A DNA stretch of 64,000 nucleotides from Bradyrhizobium rifense (GCF_008123425.1 NZ_VSSS01000046.1:1-64000); one strand, 5' to 3'; numbered from the stretch's first letter, positions 44,866 to 55,467 are shown. Notes: generated by a model not told the origin, from the letters alone. A program made the numbers and translations.

Positions 44866-45030
44866 ATGAAAGAGGCTTTGCAGAATTTCTGGGCCGACGA
44901 ATCCGGCGCGACCGCGATCGAATACGGCCTGATCGCCGCGGGCATCGCGCTCGCCATCATCACCGTCGTCAACGGCATGGGCAGCAAGCTCAGCGCAAAA
45001 TTCGGCTCGATCAGCTCGTCGCTGAAGTAG
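44866..45030 (+). CDS. flp: Flp/Fap-type IVb pilin
   Basis: 54 residues: MKEALQNFWADESGATAIEY, then a hydrophobic helix GLIAAGIALAIITVVNGMGS and a short tail ending SSSLK. The prepilin peptidase site is textbook: cleavage after Gly14 in ESG-ATAIEYG, with Glu at +5 and Tyr at +6. This is the major subunit type assembled by Tad machinery for surface attachment. No other tad or cpa gene is nearby, so it is an orphan pilin copy. It ends 8 bases from the convergent moaC gene. ACGATC precedes the ATG, with AGAGAGA about ten bases upstream as the likely ribosome-binding site. Confidence 0.9.
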   Translation: MKEALQNFWADESGATAIEYGLIAAGIALAIITVVNGMGSKLSAKFGSISSSLK

Positions 45031-45038
45031 CAGCGTGG

Positions 45039-45578
45039 TCAGACGCGGTAGTGGCCCGACTTGCCGCCGAGCTTCTCGATGAGCTGGATGCCCTCGATAC
45101 GGACGCCGCGCTCCACCGCCTTGATCATGTCGTAGATGGTGAGGCACGCGACTGTAACAGCCGTCAGCGCTTCCATCTCGACGCCTGTGGGGCCGGTCAC
45201 CTTGACGCTGGCGCGCACCACGCATCCCGGCAGTTTCGCATCGGGCTCGATGTCGACCGTGACTTTCGACAGCGCAAGCGGATGACAAAGCGGGATCAGC
45301 TCCGAGGTGCGTTTCGCCGCCATGATGCCGGCGATGCGCGCGGTGCCGAGCACGTCGCCCTTCTTGGCATTACCGGAGACGATCAGGTCGAGCGTCGCCT
45401 TTTCCATGACGACGCGACCTTCGGCGACGGCGAGCCGCTCCGTTGCGGCCTTGTCCGAGACGTCGACCATCCGCGCCTCGCCGGAGGCGCTGATATGGGT
45501 GAGCGCAGGGCTCGCCTTGTTCGACGGCTTGGTCTTCGGCCTAGTGTTCGGCCTAGTCCTGGACGGCTTGCGCGCCAT
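45039..45578 (-). CDS. moaC: Cyclic pyranopterin monophosphate synthase
   Basis: Second step of molybdenum cofactor synthesis (with MoaA). 179 residues, longer than usual because of an Arg/Pro/Thr/Lys-rich N-terminal stretch (RTRPNTRPKTKPSNK, encoded by short tandem repeats). Then LTHISASGEARMVDVSDKA, the active-site LIPLCHPLALSKV, GVEMEALTAVTVACLTIYDM and the ending KLGGKSGHYRV. One base separates it from the trpC stop, so it is the last gene of trpD-trpC-moaC. Confidence 0.94.
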   Translation of the reverse strand: MARKPSRTRPNTRPKTKPSNKASPALTHISASGEARMVDVSDKAATERLAVAEGRVVMEKATLDLIVSGNAKKGDVLGTARIAGIMAAKRTSELIPLCHPLALSKVTVDIEPDAKLPGCVVRASVKVTGPTGVEMEALTAVTVACLTIYDMIKAVERGVRIEGIQLIEKLGGKSGHYRV

Positions 45579-45579
45579 A

Positions 45580-46401
45580 TCAGCGCGTGCCCGCGGCGCG
45601 GGCCTTGGTCTCGCGCGCGAGCAGCGTGCGCGTCGCCGCGGTGACGTCGGCCTGCCGCATCAGGCTCTCGCCGACCAGGAAGGTCGACATGCCCACGCGC
45701 TCGAGCCGAGCCAGGTCGGCAGGCGTGAAGATGCCGCTCTCGCCGACCATCAGCCGCTCGTCGGGAATCAGCGGCGCCAGCGTCTCGCTGGTCGCAAGCG
45801 TGGTCTCGAAGGTGCGTAAGTTGCGGTTGTTGACGCCGATCATCGGCGAGCGAAGCTTCAGCGCCCGGTCGAGCTCGGCGCGATCGTGGATCTCGATCAG
45901 CACGTCCATGCCATAGGCAATTGCTGCGTCTTCGAGGTCCTTGGCCGTGGCGTCATCGAGCGCGGCCATGATGATGAGAATGCAGTCGGCGCCGTGGGCG
46001 CGCGCCTCGACAACCTGATAGGTGTCGAACAGAAAGTCCTTGCGCAGCACCGGCAGCGAGGTCGCCGCGCGCGCCGCCACCATGAAGTCGAGATGGCCCT
46101 GGAACGAGGGGGTGTCGGTCAGCACCGACAGGCAAGCCGCGCCGCCCGCCTCATAGGCCTTGGCGAGATCAGGCGGATCGAAATCGGCGCGGATCAGCCC
46201 CTTGGACGGTGAGGCCTTCTTCACCTCGGCGATCAGCGCATACTCGCCATCGGCGTGCTTGGCCCTGATCGCGCGCACGAAGCCGCGGGGTGCGCCTTGC
46301 GCCTTGGCCTTTGCCTCCACTGCCGCGAGCGGCTGCGCGCGCTTGGCCGCCGCAATCTCCTCGCGCTTGTAGGCTTCGATCTTGGTCAGGATATCAGACA
46401 T
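45580..46401 (-). CDS. trpC: Indole-3-glycerol-phosphate synthase
   Basis: Tryptophan pathway, closes the indole ring. 273-residue TIM barrel with the signature AEVKKASPSKGLIRADFDP, LSVLTDTPSFQG, VLRKDFLFDTYQV, NNRNLRTFE and VGESGIFTPADLARL. It starts 7 bases after trpD. Not fused to trpF, which is usual in alphaproteobacteria. Confidence 0.95.
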   Translation of the reverse strand: MSDILTKIEAYKREEIAAAKRAQPLAAVEAKAKAQGAPRGFVRAIRAKHADGEYALIAEVKKASPSKGLIRADFDPPDLAKAYEAGGAACLSVLTDTPSFQGHLDFMVAARAATSLPVLRKDFLFDTYQVVEARAHGADCILIIMAALDDATAKDLEDAAIAYGMDVLIEIHDRAELDRALKLRSPMIGVNNRNLRTFETTLATSETLAPLIPDERLMVGESGIFTPADLARLERVGMSTFLVGESLMRQADVTAATRTLLARETKARAAGTR

Positions 46402-46408
46402 GACAGGC

Positions 46409-47422
46409 TCAGCTGTTCGAGACCGCGATCAGATGCTTCAGCCGCGCGCTCGCCGCGCCGCTGTCGAGTGATTTCGCACCGATCGCGACGCCCTCCTTGA
46501 GGTCCTTGGCGCGGCCGGCGACGATGAGCGCGGCGGCGGCGTTCATCAGCGCGACATCGCGATAGGCGCTCGGCTTGCCGTCGAGCACGCTTTGCAGCGC
46601 GATCGCATTGGCGTCGGCATCGCCGCCTCTGAGTGCACCGGGCTCGCAGCGCGGCAGACCGGCGTCTTCGGGCGTCACCTCGAAATTCCGGATCTCGCCA
46701 TTGTGGAGCGCGGAGACGAAGGTCGGGCCGGTGAGGGTGATCTCGTCCAGTCCGTCGGAGCCGTGCACCACCCAGGCGGATTCGGAGCCGAGATTCTTCA
46801 GCACCTGCGCCAGCGGCTGCACCCATTGCCGCGAGAACACGCCGACCATCTGCCGCTTCACGCCGGCCGGGTTGGACAGCGGTCCGAGCAGATTGAAGAT
46901 CGTGCGGGTGGCGAGCTCAACCCGGGTCGGACCGACGTTTTTCATCGCGGGATGATGGGCCGGCGCGAACATGAAGCCGATGCCGCATTCGCGCACGCAG
47001 CGCCCGACCTGCTCAGGCTTGAGGTCGATCTTCACGCCGAGCGAGGCCAGCACGTCGGCGGCGCCCGAGCGCGAGGACAGCGCGCGGTTGCCATGCTTGG
47101 CGACCGGCAGGCCAGTGCCCGAGACGATGAACGACGCGCAGGTCGAGACGTTGACCGAGCCGGAGCCGTCGCCGCCGGTGCCGACGATGTCGACGGCGTC
47201 CGCAGGCGCGTCGACCGTGAGCATCTTCGAGCGCATCGCCGTGACCGCGCCGGTGATCTCATCCACGGTCTCGCCGCGCACGCGTAGCGCCATCAACAAG
47301 CCGCCCATCTGCGAGGGCGTGGCCTCGCCGGACATCACGGCGTCGAAGGCGGAAGCGGCCTCGTCACGCGACAGGCTGGCGCCGGTCGCCACTTTTCCAA
47401 TGATCGATTTCAGGTCGTCCAT
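46409..47422 (-). CDS. trpD: Anthranilate phosphoribosyltransferase
   Basis: Transfers phosphoribose from PRPP to anthranilate. 337 residues with the PRPP and anthranilate motifs VDIVGTGGDGSGSVNVST and KHGNRALSSRSGAADVLASLG, plus GPLSNPAGVKRQMVGVFS. The gene is 14 bases after the PpiD-like gene, so the operon may begin there. No trpG is adjacent; rhizobia usually carry a fused trpE(G) elsewhere, which fits. Confidence 0.95.
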   Translation of the reverse strand: MDDLKSIIGKVATGASLSRDEAASAFDAVMSGEATPSQMGGLLMALRVRGETVDEITGAVTAMRSKMLTVDAPADAVDIVGTGGDGSGSVNVSTCASFIVSGTGLPVAKHGNRALSSRSGAADVLASLGVKIDLKPEQVGRCVRECGIGFMFAPAHHPAMKNVGPTRVELATRTIFNLLGPLSNPAGVKRQMVGVFSRQWVQPLAQVLKNLGSESAWVVHGSDGLDEITLTGPTFVSALHNGEIRNFEVTPEDAGLPRCEPGALRGGDADANAIALQSVLDGKPSAYRDVALMNAAAALIVAGRAKDLKEGVAIGAKSLDSGAASARLKHLIAVSNS

Positions 47423-47436
47423 CGCGTGCTTTCAAC

Positions 47437-49335
47437 TCACTGGTTCGCGCCGGTCACCTGCGCGAAGGCGGCCTGATTAATGCTGGTCCCGATGTCGGTT
47501 TGAAGCTTGTTGACGTAGGAGGCAACCTGCTCGTCGGTCAGCGACCGGTCGATGCCGTCCTTCAGCTTCTTGACGGCGTCGGAGGCGGCGTCGGCCGCGG
47601 GATCGACGATGTCGGTGACGCGGTAGACGATGACTTCGCTGCCGCCGGTCACGGGCGCCTGTCCGACGCCGTCCTTGGCGGTACGGAAAGCGGCCGCGAC
47701 GATGTTCGCGGGCACGCCGGCTGGCTGATCATCGCGCTTGAACCCGCTGGCGGTCTCGACCTTGGCGTTGATCGCAGCCGCCTCGTCAGCGAGCTTGCCG
47801 CCCTGTTCGAGCTTCTGCACCATCTCGGTCGCCTTGGCCTTCAGCTTGGTGGCGATCTGGTCCTGGCGCCAGCGCGCCTCGACCTGGTCGCGAACCTCGT
47901 CGAGGTTGCGGTCGCGCGACGGCGTGATGGCGATTACGTCGTACCAGACATAGCCGCCCTTGAACGAGATCGGGTCGTTGTCGACGCCGACGTCGCTGTT
48001 GAAGGCCTGCGACACCACATCGAGGCCCTGCGGGATGTTGGCGACGGTCTGCCCGTTCGGCGCGCGGCCCGAGCGGTCGACGGCATCGATGGTCACGGCG
48101 GTGAGCCCGAGCTTCAGCGCGGCATCGGCGACGCTGGTGCCGGCACCCCGCTCGTCTTCCATCTTGTCGCGGAGCTCGCCGACCTTGACGCGCGCACGCT
48201 CGGTCGCAATCTGGCGCTTCACGTCGCCGGCAAACTTGGCGTAATCGGCCTCGGCGCCCGGCTCGATCTTGTCGACCTTGACGATCGAGACGCCGAGACG
48301 GCCCTGGATCGGCTGGCTGATCTCGCCTGCAGGAAGCGCAAAGGCGGCATCGCCAACGGAGGATTCGAGTGCGGATTTGGTCACGAGCCCCAGATCGACG
48401 TCGGTGGCGCTCAGTCCGCGCTCCTTGCCGAGGTCCTCGAAGGAGAGCCCGCCGGCAAGGCGCTCGCGCGCGGCCTGTGCATCGGCAACGTTCGGGAACA
48501 CGATCTGGTGGATCTGGCGCTTCTCCGGTGTGGAGAGCTGGTCCTTGCGCTGATCGAACAGCTTCTTCGCGTCGTCATCGGAGACGTCGCTCCACTTGGC
48601 GATCTCTTCAGGTGAGATCACAGCGAAGACGATCTTGCGAAATTCGGGCGCCCGGAACTGGACCTTGTGGTCCTCGAAATAGGCGGCGAGCGCCTCGGGC
48701 GAGGGCGCCTCGATGGTGCCTGCCTGTGCCGTGTCGAGCCTGACGAACTCGATGGCGCGCTGCTCGTTCTGGAAGCGCGTCGCGACGTCGAGCATGGCTT
48801 TCGGCGGCTCAAGGCCTGCACCGATCGTGCCGGTGATCTGCCGACGCAGCGCCACTTTGCGCTGCTCGGCGACGTAGCGCTGCTCGGTGTAGCCGAAATT
48901 GCGGATCAGGCTCTGGAAGCGGTTCGCATCGAACTTGCCGTCGACGCCCTTGAAGTTCGGGTCGTTCATGATGAGCTCGCGGATCTGGTCGTCGGACTGA
49001 CCGAGCCCGAGCCGGCGCGCGTTTTCATCGAGGGCGGCTTCCGCGATCGCCTGCTGCAGCACCTGGCGATCAAGGCCGAACGCGCGCGCCTGTTCCGGCG
49101 TCAGCGGGCGGCCGAACTGGCGGCCGATCTGCTGGAGGCGGTCGGTGTAGATCTGGCGGAACTCGTTCAGCGAAATCTCGGTGTGGCCGACCTTGGCCAC
49201 CGTGGACTGCCCGAAGCCGCGGAAGATGTCGGCAATACCCCAAACGCCGAAGCTGATGATCAACACGCCCATCACGACGGCCATAATGGTCTTGCCGACC
49301 CAGTTTGATGAGGCCTTGCGCATTCCTCGAAGCAT
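47437..49335 (-). CDS. PpiD-like peptidyl-prolyl isomerase / periplasmic chaperone
   Basis: 632 residues from MLRGMRKASSNWVGKTIMAV. One N-terminal anchor helix (IMAVVMGVLIISFGVWGIAD), a SurA-type N-terminal chaperone domain (VGHTEISLNEFRQIYTDRLQ), a central PpiC-like rotamase domain (KRQIHQIVFPNVADAQAARE and FALPAGEISQPIQGRLGVSI) and a second C-terminal part. It assists folding of outer-membrane proteins in the periplasm. Start: the ATG at 49335 is preferred to a TTG three codons upstream. tpiA is divergent. Confidence 0.9.
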   Translation of the reverse strand: MLRGMRKASSNWVGKTIMAVVMGVLIISFGVWGIADIFRGFGQSTVAKVGHTEISLNEFRQIYTDRLQQIGRQFGRPLTPEQARAFGLDRQVLQQAIAEAALDENARRLGLGQSDDQIRELIMNDPNFKGVDGKFDANRFQSLIRNFGYTEQRYVAEQRKVALRRQITGTIGAGLEPPKAMLDVATRFQNEQRAIEFVRLDTAQAGTIEAPSPEALAAYFEDHKVQFRAPEFRKIVFAVISPEEIAKWSDVSDDDAKKLFDQRKDQLSTPEKRQIHQIVFPNVADAQAARERLAGGLSFEDLGKERGLSATDVDLGLVTKSALESSVGDAAFALPAGEISQPIQGRLGVSIVKVDKIEPGAEADYAKFAGDVKRQIATERARVKVGELRDKMEDERGAGTSVADAALKLGLTAVTIDAVDRSGRAPNGQTVANIPQGLDVVSQAFNSDVGVDNDPISFKGGYVWYDVIAITPSRDRNLDEVRDQVEARWRQDQIATKLKAKATEMVQKLEQGGKLADEAAAINAKVETASGFKRDDQPAGVPANIVAAAFRTAKDGVGQAPVTGGSEVIVYRVTDIVDPAADAASDAVKKLKDGIDRSLTDEQVASYVNKLQTDIGTSINQAAFAQVTGANQ

Positions 49336-49557
49336 TTGGTCCAACTTGTCTGAAAGGAGGGGAACGGGAGCGCGTCTTAATGCAGATTCCGCAGAAGCGC
49401 GTCACCAAATTGATATGCCATCATAAAGTGGCGGCTTTCCCCCCGCAACCTCAGGTCAGGCAGCCCTTCGAAGCTGCGGTTAAAGGCCCCTGGTCTCTGG
49501 AACTGTAGCGGCTCCTCTGCTAGCGCATGCACAAACCTCATTTTGCTGGAAAATGAC

Positions 49558-50313
49558 ATGACCGACGCCATCCGACCGCTGATCGCCGGCAACTGGAAAA
49601 TGAACGGCCTCAAGGCCGCGGCCGCCGAATTCGACGCCATGCTCAATGGCGCGGCAGAGGTGGCCGGCAAGGCCGATCTGCTGGTCTGCCCGCCGGCGAC
49701 CCTGATTGCGGCCTTTTCCGACAAGGCGCGCGGCAAAGCGGTCGGCGTGGGCGCACAGGATTGCCATCCCAAGCCCTCCGGCGCCCATACCGGCGATGTC
49801 GCGGCCGAAATGCTGGTGGACGCGGGTGCGACCGCCATCATCGTCGGCCATTCCGAGCGCCGCGCCGACCACGGCGAGGGCGATGCGCTGATCCGGCACA
49901 AGGCGGAAGCTGCCTGGCGGGCAGGAGCGGTCGCGATCGTCTGCATCGGCGAGACGCAGGCCCAGCGCGATGCCGGCCAAACCCTGGACATCCTCCGCGG
50001 CCAGCTCCACGGCTCGCTCCCGGAGGGCTCCACGGCCGCCAATCTGGTCGTGGCCTATGAGCCGGTTTGGGCGATCGGCACCGGCCTGACCCCCACCTCC
50101 CAGGATGTCGAGCAGATTCATGGCTTTATCCGGGAACTCCTGACCTCCCGGTTCAAGGCGGATGGGGCGGCGATACGGCTTCTTTATGGCGGCTCGGTCA
50201 AGCCGTCGAACGCGGCCGAGCTGATGGCGGTCAAAAACGTCAACGGCGCGCTGATCGGCGGCGCCAGCCTGAAAGCGGCCGATTTCCTTGCGATCGCCAA
50301 GGGCTGCCCTTAG
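49558..50313 (+). CDS. tpiA: Triosephosphate isomerase
   Basis: Interconverts DHAP and glyceraldehyde-3-phosphate. 251-residue TIM barrel: PLIAGNWKMNGL (catalytic Lys), IIVGHSERRADHGE (His95-type), VVAYEPVWAIGTGLTP with catalytic Glu and LLYGGSVKPSNAAEL phosphate loop. ATG 49558 fits the family start; the TTG upstream is rejected. Confidence 0.96.
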   Translation: MTDAIRPLIAGNWKMNGLKAAAAEFDAMLNGAAEVAGKADLLVCPPATLIAAFSDKARGKAVGVGAQDCHPKPSGAHTGDVAAEMLVDAGATAIIVGHSERRADHGEGDALIRHKAEAAWRAGAVAIVCIGETQAQRDAGQTLDILRGQLHGSLPEGSTAANLVVAYEPVWAIGTGLTPTSQDVEQIHGFIRELLTSRFKADGAAIRLLYGGSVKPSNAAELMAVKNVNGALIGGASLKAADFLAIAKGCP

Positions 50314-50453
50314 CTAAAGGTAAAGCGCGGGCCGTGGCCGATCGGGGGTGGAAATGCCGTTTCCGATCGTGTAACACCGCGCAACTTCAGGAAAACCCGC
50401 GAAGCGCGATCGGCCGCCGTCTCGGCGCTGTCGGCTTGTGACGGAAGGATACC

Positions 50454-50843
50454 ATGCAGACTGTTGTCATCGTCATCCACCTCATGATCGTTGCCGTCAT
50501 GATCGGTGCTGTGCTGCTCCAGAAGTCGGAAGGCGGCGGCCTCGGTATGGGCGGCGGCGCGGGCTTCATGTCGAGCCGCGGCACTGCGAATCTTTTGTCG
50601 CGCACCACCGCGATCCTGGCTGCCGGCTTCTTCCTGACCAGCCTGTTCCTGTCCTGGTACGCCGGCTACAATCGTGCGCCATCCTCGATCATTGGCGCAC
50701 CGGCGTCGCAGACCCAGCCGGCCGGCGGTGGGCCGATCACCCCGCCAACCTCGGGCGGCATTCTGGATACGCTGAAGAAGGCGGACGAGCAGCAGCAGGC
50801 CCCGGCAGCGCCGAGCGGCCCGCAGGTGCCTCGCTCGCAATAA
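50454..50843 (+). CDS. secG: Preprotein translocase subunit SecG
   Basis: 129 residues; two membrane helices (VVIVIHLMIVAVMIGAVLLQ; TAILAAGFFLTSLFLSW) with the conserved cytoplasmic loop KSEGGGLGMGGGAGFMSSRG between them, and a Pro/Gln/Ala-rich tail usual for alphaproteobacterial SecG. Auxiliary subunit of the SecYEG channel. It lies between tpiA and pyrG, the standard order. Confidence 0.95.
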   Translation: MQTVVIVIHLMIVAVMIGAVLLQKSEGGGLGMGGGAGFMSSRGTANLLSRTTAILAAGFFLTSLFLSWYAGYNRAPSSIIGAPASQTQPAGGGPITPPTSGGILDTLKKADEQQQAPAAPSGPQVPRSQ

Positions 50844-51009
50844 AGCAGGGGGGCCATGCAGGGCGGAGGCTACCTTCCTGCATCAACAATCCCCATCAAG
50901 GCTCTGTCACCACTCTTAGTTTTGGCTCACCCACAGGCTCGCAGATTTTTTGGGGCGGAATACGAATCGCTTTGGCGAATCGGATTCGAGGGATTAGAGG
51001 TTAGGTCCC

Positions 51010-52641
<1,632 letters not shown>

Positions 52642-52645
52642 TTCC

Positions 52646-53308
52646 TCAAGACGAGGCGGTGAAGTCGTGTTCGCGATGCATTGCCTCGCGAGCGATCGGC
52701 ACTGACGCGCCAGGCGCAACCGATCCCGCGATGAGCGTCATCTGCGGCCGCCGCGTCAGTTTGTAGACGGCGGCCGGCGGCACGTTCAGGAAGGCGCGAT
52801 CCACCAGCGTTGCGCGCAGGCCGAGACGATCGAGCACCGGCCGCGGGATCGGGCAGCTCATGCCATAGGTGAACTGGTAGAAGGCGCCGCCGGGTCGGAC
52901 ATAGCTGAACGCGCCACCGAGGATCGAGACGACCTTGCGCGTCGACATGTTCAGCAACGGCAGGCCGCTCACGACCGCGCCGACGGGCGCACCATCATAG
53001 AGCCGCTCCGTCGCGAGCCGTGCAGCATCCATCCACAGCACGCGCGCCCCGGGGAAGCGCATTTGCAAGAGCTTCATGAAGTCCGAGCCGTATTCGATCA
53101 GCGTGAGATCTTGTGGCCTGACGCCGCGCTTCAGGAGCTTGTAGGTGAACGCACCGGTGCCGGGACCGAGCTCGAGGATCGGGCCGGTCTTCTCGGTGAT
53201 CTCGCGCGTGATGAGATCGGCGAGCGCGGCGCCCGATGGTGCGATGGCGCCGACCCGACGCGGCGAAGACATCCAGGACAGGAAGAAGGACAGGAAATCG
53301 TTGGGCAT
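52646..53308 (-). CDS. Phospholipid N-methyltransferase (PmtA/PmtX-like)
   Basis: 220 residues from MPNDFLSFFLSWMSSPRRVG. The PmtA pattern of rhizobia is visible: WMSSPRRVGAIAPSGAALAD, the SAM-binding ILELGPGTGAFTYKLLKRGV, LTLIEYGSDFMKLLQMRFPG, and the conserved AVVSGLPLLNMSTRK and YQFTYGMSCPIPRPVL. Such enzymes methylate phosphatidylethanolamine towards phosphatidylcholine, which Bradyrhizobium makes with several Pmt paralogues of differing step specificity. Which step this one performs cannot be read here. It is convergent with pyrG. Confidence 0.82.
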   Translation of the reverse strand: MPNDFLSFFLSWMSSPRRVGAIAPSGAALADLITREITEKTGPILELGPGTGAFTYKLLKRGVRPQDLTLIEYGSDFMKLLQMRFPGARVLWMDAARLATERLYDGAPVGAVVSGLPLLNMSTRKVVSILGGAFSYVRPGGAFYQFTYGMSCPIPRPVLDRLGLRATLVDRAFLNVPPAAVYKLTRRPQMTLIAGSVAPGASVPIAREAMHREHDFTASS

Positions 53309-53419
53309 GCGCACTCCGGCATCTCGATGGCACCTCGTGGGATCAGAGGTGAGGCGGGTGCACTGTCGCGGGAGCAGATTGCGACAGCATTGCGCAGTAA
53401 GCTGCAAACGCGGATTGAA

Positions 53420-54796
53420 TCAAATCTGCGGGCTTGGCCGCAGCGTCATTCTGAAGCAGGTACCGCCGTCCGCGTTGTCGGTGACCGAGACCTGCCCGCC
53501 ATGCAGAAGCACGATCTCGCGCACCATGTTGAGGCCGAGGCCGGCGCCGCGATCGAGCGGTGTGAGCCGGTAGAACGGCTCGAAGATCTGCTCGCGTTGA
53601 TCAGCGGGAATGCCTGTGCCTTCGTCGGTGACTTCGATGCTTGCAGGCTTGCTCACGCGAATACCGATTGTGCCGCGACGAGGGCCGTGCTGGATCGCAT
53701 TTTGCACGAGATTGGTCAGCGCGCGCTCCAGCGCGGCGGCGTCGCCGATCGTTTCGATCGATGTCGCGAGCGCATCGAGCGCCAGCTCGTAGCCCGCAGC
53801 GATCGCGAGCGGGGCGAGGTCGGCGGCCGCGCTTTGCGCGATCGCGACGAGGTCGACGCGCGAGAAGGGATGATCGCAGCGGTCGAGCCGCTGGATGTCG
53901 AGCAATTGCTCTGCAAGCGTCGCCAGCCGCGCGGCATCCTCCAGCAGCCGGGTCTTGTCCGGACCGGAGGGGAGCGATTCCAGTCGCGTGTTCAGAATCG
54001 CGATCGGCGTGCGCAGTTCGTGCGCGGCATCCGCAACAAAGCGCTTGTGACGGGCATAGCCCTGGTCGAGCCGCGCCAGCGCGTCGTTGACCGCGGTGAC
54101 CAGCGGCACGACCTCCAGCGGAATTCTCTCCACCGACAGCCGCGCACCGCGCTGATGGATGTCGATGCGCCGGGCCTGATTCGCGGTGGCATCTAATCCC
54201 CTGAACGCGCGCTGCACGATCATCGGCGTCGCGATGAAGGTCGCGGTGCCCATCACGAGCAAGCCGGGCAGGGCGATGCCGAGAAACGCCAGCGAGGTCA
54301 TGAGCAGTGCCTTGGCGCCGGTCAGTCGGCCTTGTGTCGCGGTGATGATCTGCACATTGCCGGCATCGGTGTCGACGCGCTTCAGCCGCGCCGCCGGCTT
54401 GCGGGGATCGTCTTCGAACATCTGCCAGCCGAGCCGTGCCTGGCTGATCTGGTCGAGGCCGCCGCCGATCGCTGCGAATTCCGCCGGAACGGCGCCTTCC
54501 GCGAGCGAATGTCCTTGCCGGTCGCGGACCAGAAACCAGAGGTCCGGTGTTTCGGCACGCAATTGTTTCAAATCGGGCGTCGACCGCAGGGTAGGCTCGC
54601 CGTCCGCGTTACGCGCGAGCGCGCGCTGCACGACATCGATGACGCGATCCTCGTCGCGCTCCGCGAGCACGAAGCCTGAGGCGCAGAGCGCACCGACGAC
54701 AACGGCAACCAGCGCCAGCAACAGCGCGGCCTGGAGCGCGAGCAGGCGCCAGCTCAGTCGCGAGCGCAGGCAATAGGGATCGTCGTGCCTGCTCAT
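53420..54796 (-). CDS. Two-component sensor histidine kinase
   Basis: 458 residues: TM1 (LLALQAALLLALVAVVVGAL), a periplasmic sensor of about 120 residues, TM2 (MTSLAFLGIALPGLLVMGTA), HAMP-like linker, HisKA with FVADAAHELRTPIAILNTRL (His near residue 258), N-box LTNLVQNAIQHGP, G1 DEGTGIPADQ and G2 RGAGLGLNMVREI. It overlaps the response regulator stop by four bases. Organisation is that of OmpR/QseC-type systems; the signal is unknown. Confidence 0.92.
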   Translation of the reverse strand: MSRHDDPYCLRSRLSWRLLALQAALLLALVAVVVGALCASGFVLAERDEDRVIDVVQRALARNADGEPTLRSTPDLKQLRAETPDLWFLVRDRQGHSLAEGAVPAEFAAIGGGLDQISQARLGWQMFEDDPRKPAARLKRVDTDAGNVQIITATQGRLTGAKALLMTSLAFLGIALPGLLVMGTATFIATPMIVQRAFRGLDATANQARRIDIHQRGARLSVERIPLEVVPLVTAVNDALARLDQGYARHKRFVADAAHELRTPIAILNTRLESLPSGPDKTRLLEDAARLATLAEQLLDIQRLDRCDHPFSRVDLVAIAQSAAADLAPLAIAAGYELALDALATSIETIGDAAALERALTNLVQNAIQHGPRRGTIGIRVSKPASIEVTDEGTGIPADQREQIFEPFYRLTPLDRGAGLGLNMVREIVLLHGGQVSVTDNADGGTCFRMTLRPSPQI

Positions 54797-55467
54797 GGCA
54801 GCTTCTTGAGGAGATAACCGACGCCGCGAATGCCGTGGATCTCCACGCCGGCATCGGCATCAGCGAGCTTGCGGCGCAGCCGCGAGACATGCGTGTCCAG
54901 CGCATTCGATTGGATCTCGTCGTCGAAATTGTAGACGGCCTCTTCGAGTGCCGCGCGCAGCACCGTGCGGCCCATCCGGCGGATCAGGGCTTCGAGCACC
55001 AGCAGCTCGCGGCGTGGCAGCTCGAACGGCTGGCCGTCGATGCTGGCCTCGCGATGGCCGACATCGAAGGCGAGGCGTCCGGCGCGGATGACGTCCGGAG
55101 ACAGGCCCGCGGGCCGCCGCAGCACGGCACGCAGTCGCGCCAATAGCTCCTCGACCGCGAACGGCTTGGCGAGATAATCGTCGGCGCCACTGTCGAGCCC
55201 GGCGATGCGGTCGGCGAGCTCGCCGCGCGCGGTCAGGACGATGATGGGCACGCCGTCGGCGCGCGCGCGAAGCTTGGGGATCAGGGCGAGGCCGTCGCCG
55301 TCGGGAAGCTGGCGGTCGAGCAGGACGGCGGCATGGACGTCGGCGGAAATCGCTTCCTCCGCGTCCGCAAGCGTGGGGGCGTGATCCACCACCATGTCGT
55401 AGCGCCTGAGCGCCGACGAAAGCGCTGTGGCCATCTCCGCCTCATCCTCGACGAGCAAAATCCGCAT
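54793..55467 (-). CDS. OmpR-family response regulator
   Basis: 224 residues from MRILLVEDEAEMATALSSAL. Receiver with the acidic pair (EDE), phosphoacceptor Asp in AVLLDRQLPDGDG, TARGE and KPF; then a winged-helix Trans_reg_C domain (ELPRRELLVLEALIRRMGRT, NALDTHVSRLRRKL, GIRGVGYLL). It precedes and overlaps its kinase gene. The target genes may include the neighbouring methyltransferase, but no binding site is evident. Confidence 0.93.
   Translation of the reverse strand: MRILLVEDEAEMATALSSALRRYDMVVDHAPTLADAEEAISADVHAAVLLDRQLPDGDGLALIPKLRARADGVPIIVLTARGELADRIAGLDSGADDYLAKPFAVEELLARLRAVLRRPAGLSPDVIRAGRLAFDVGHREASIDGQPFELPRRELLVLEALIRRMGRTVLRAALEEAVYNFDDEIQSNALDTHVSRLRRKLADADAGVEIHGIRGVGYLLKKLP

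Noticed and set aside
44775..44987. Minus-strand 70-codon frame over the Flp gene
   Set aside because: It is the reverse of the Flp pilin gene, whose prepilin site and helix are unmistakable.
50844..51009. Possible pyrimidine-responsive leader before pyrG
   Set aside because: Neither an initial GGGC-type transcript start with a slippage run nor a terminator/antiterminator pair could be identified.
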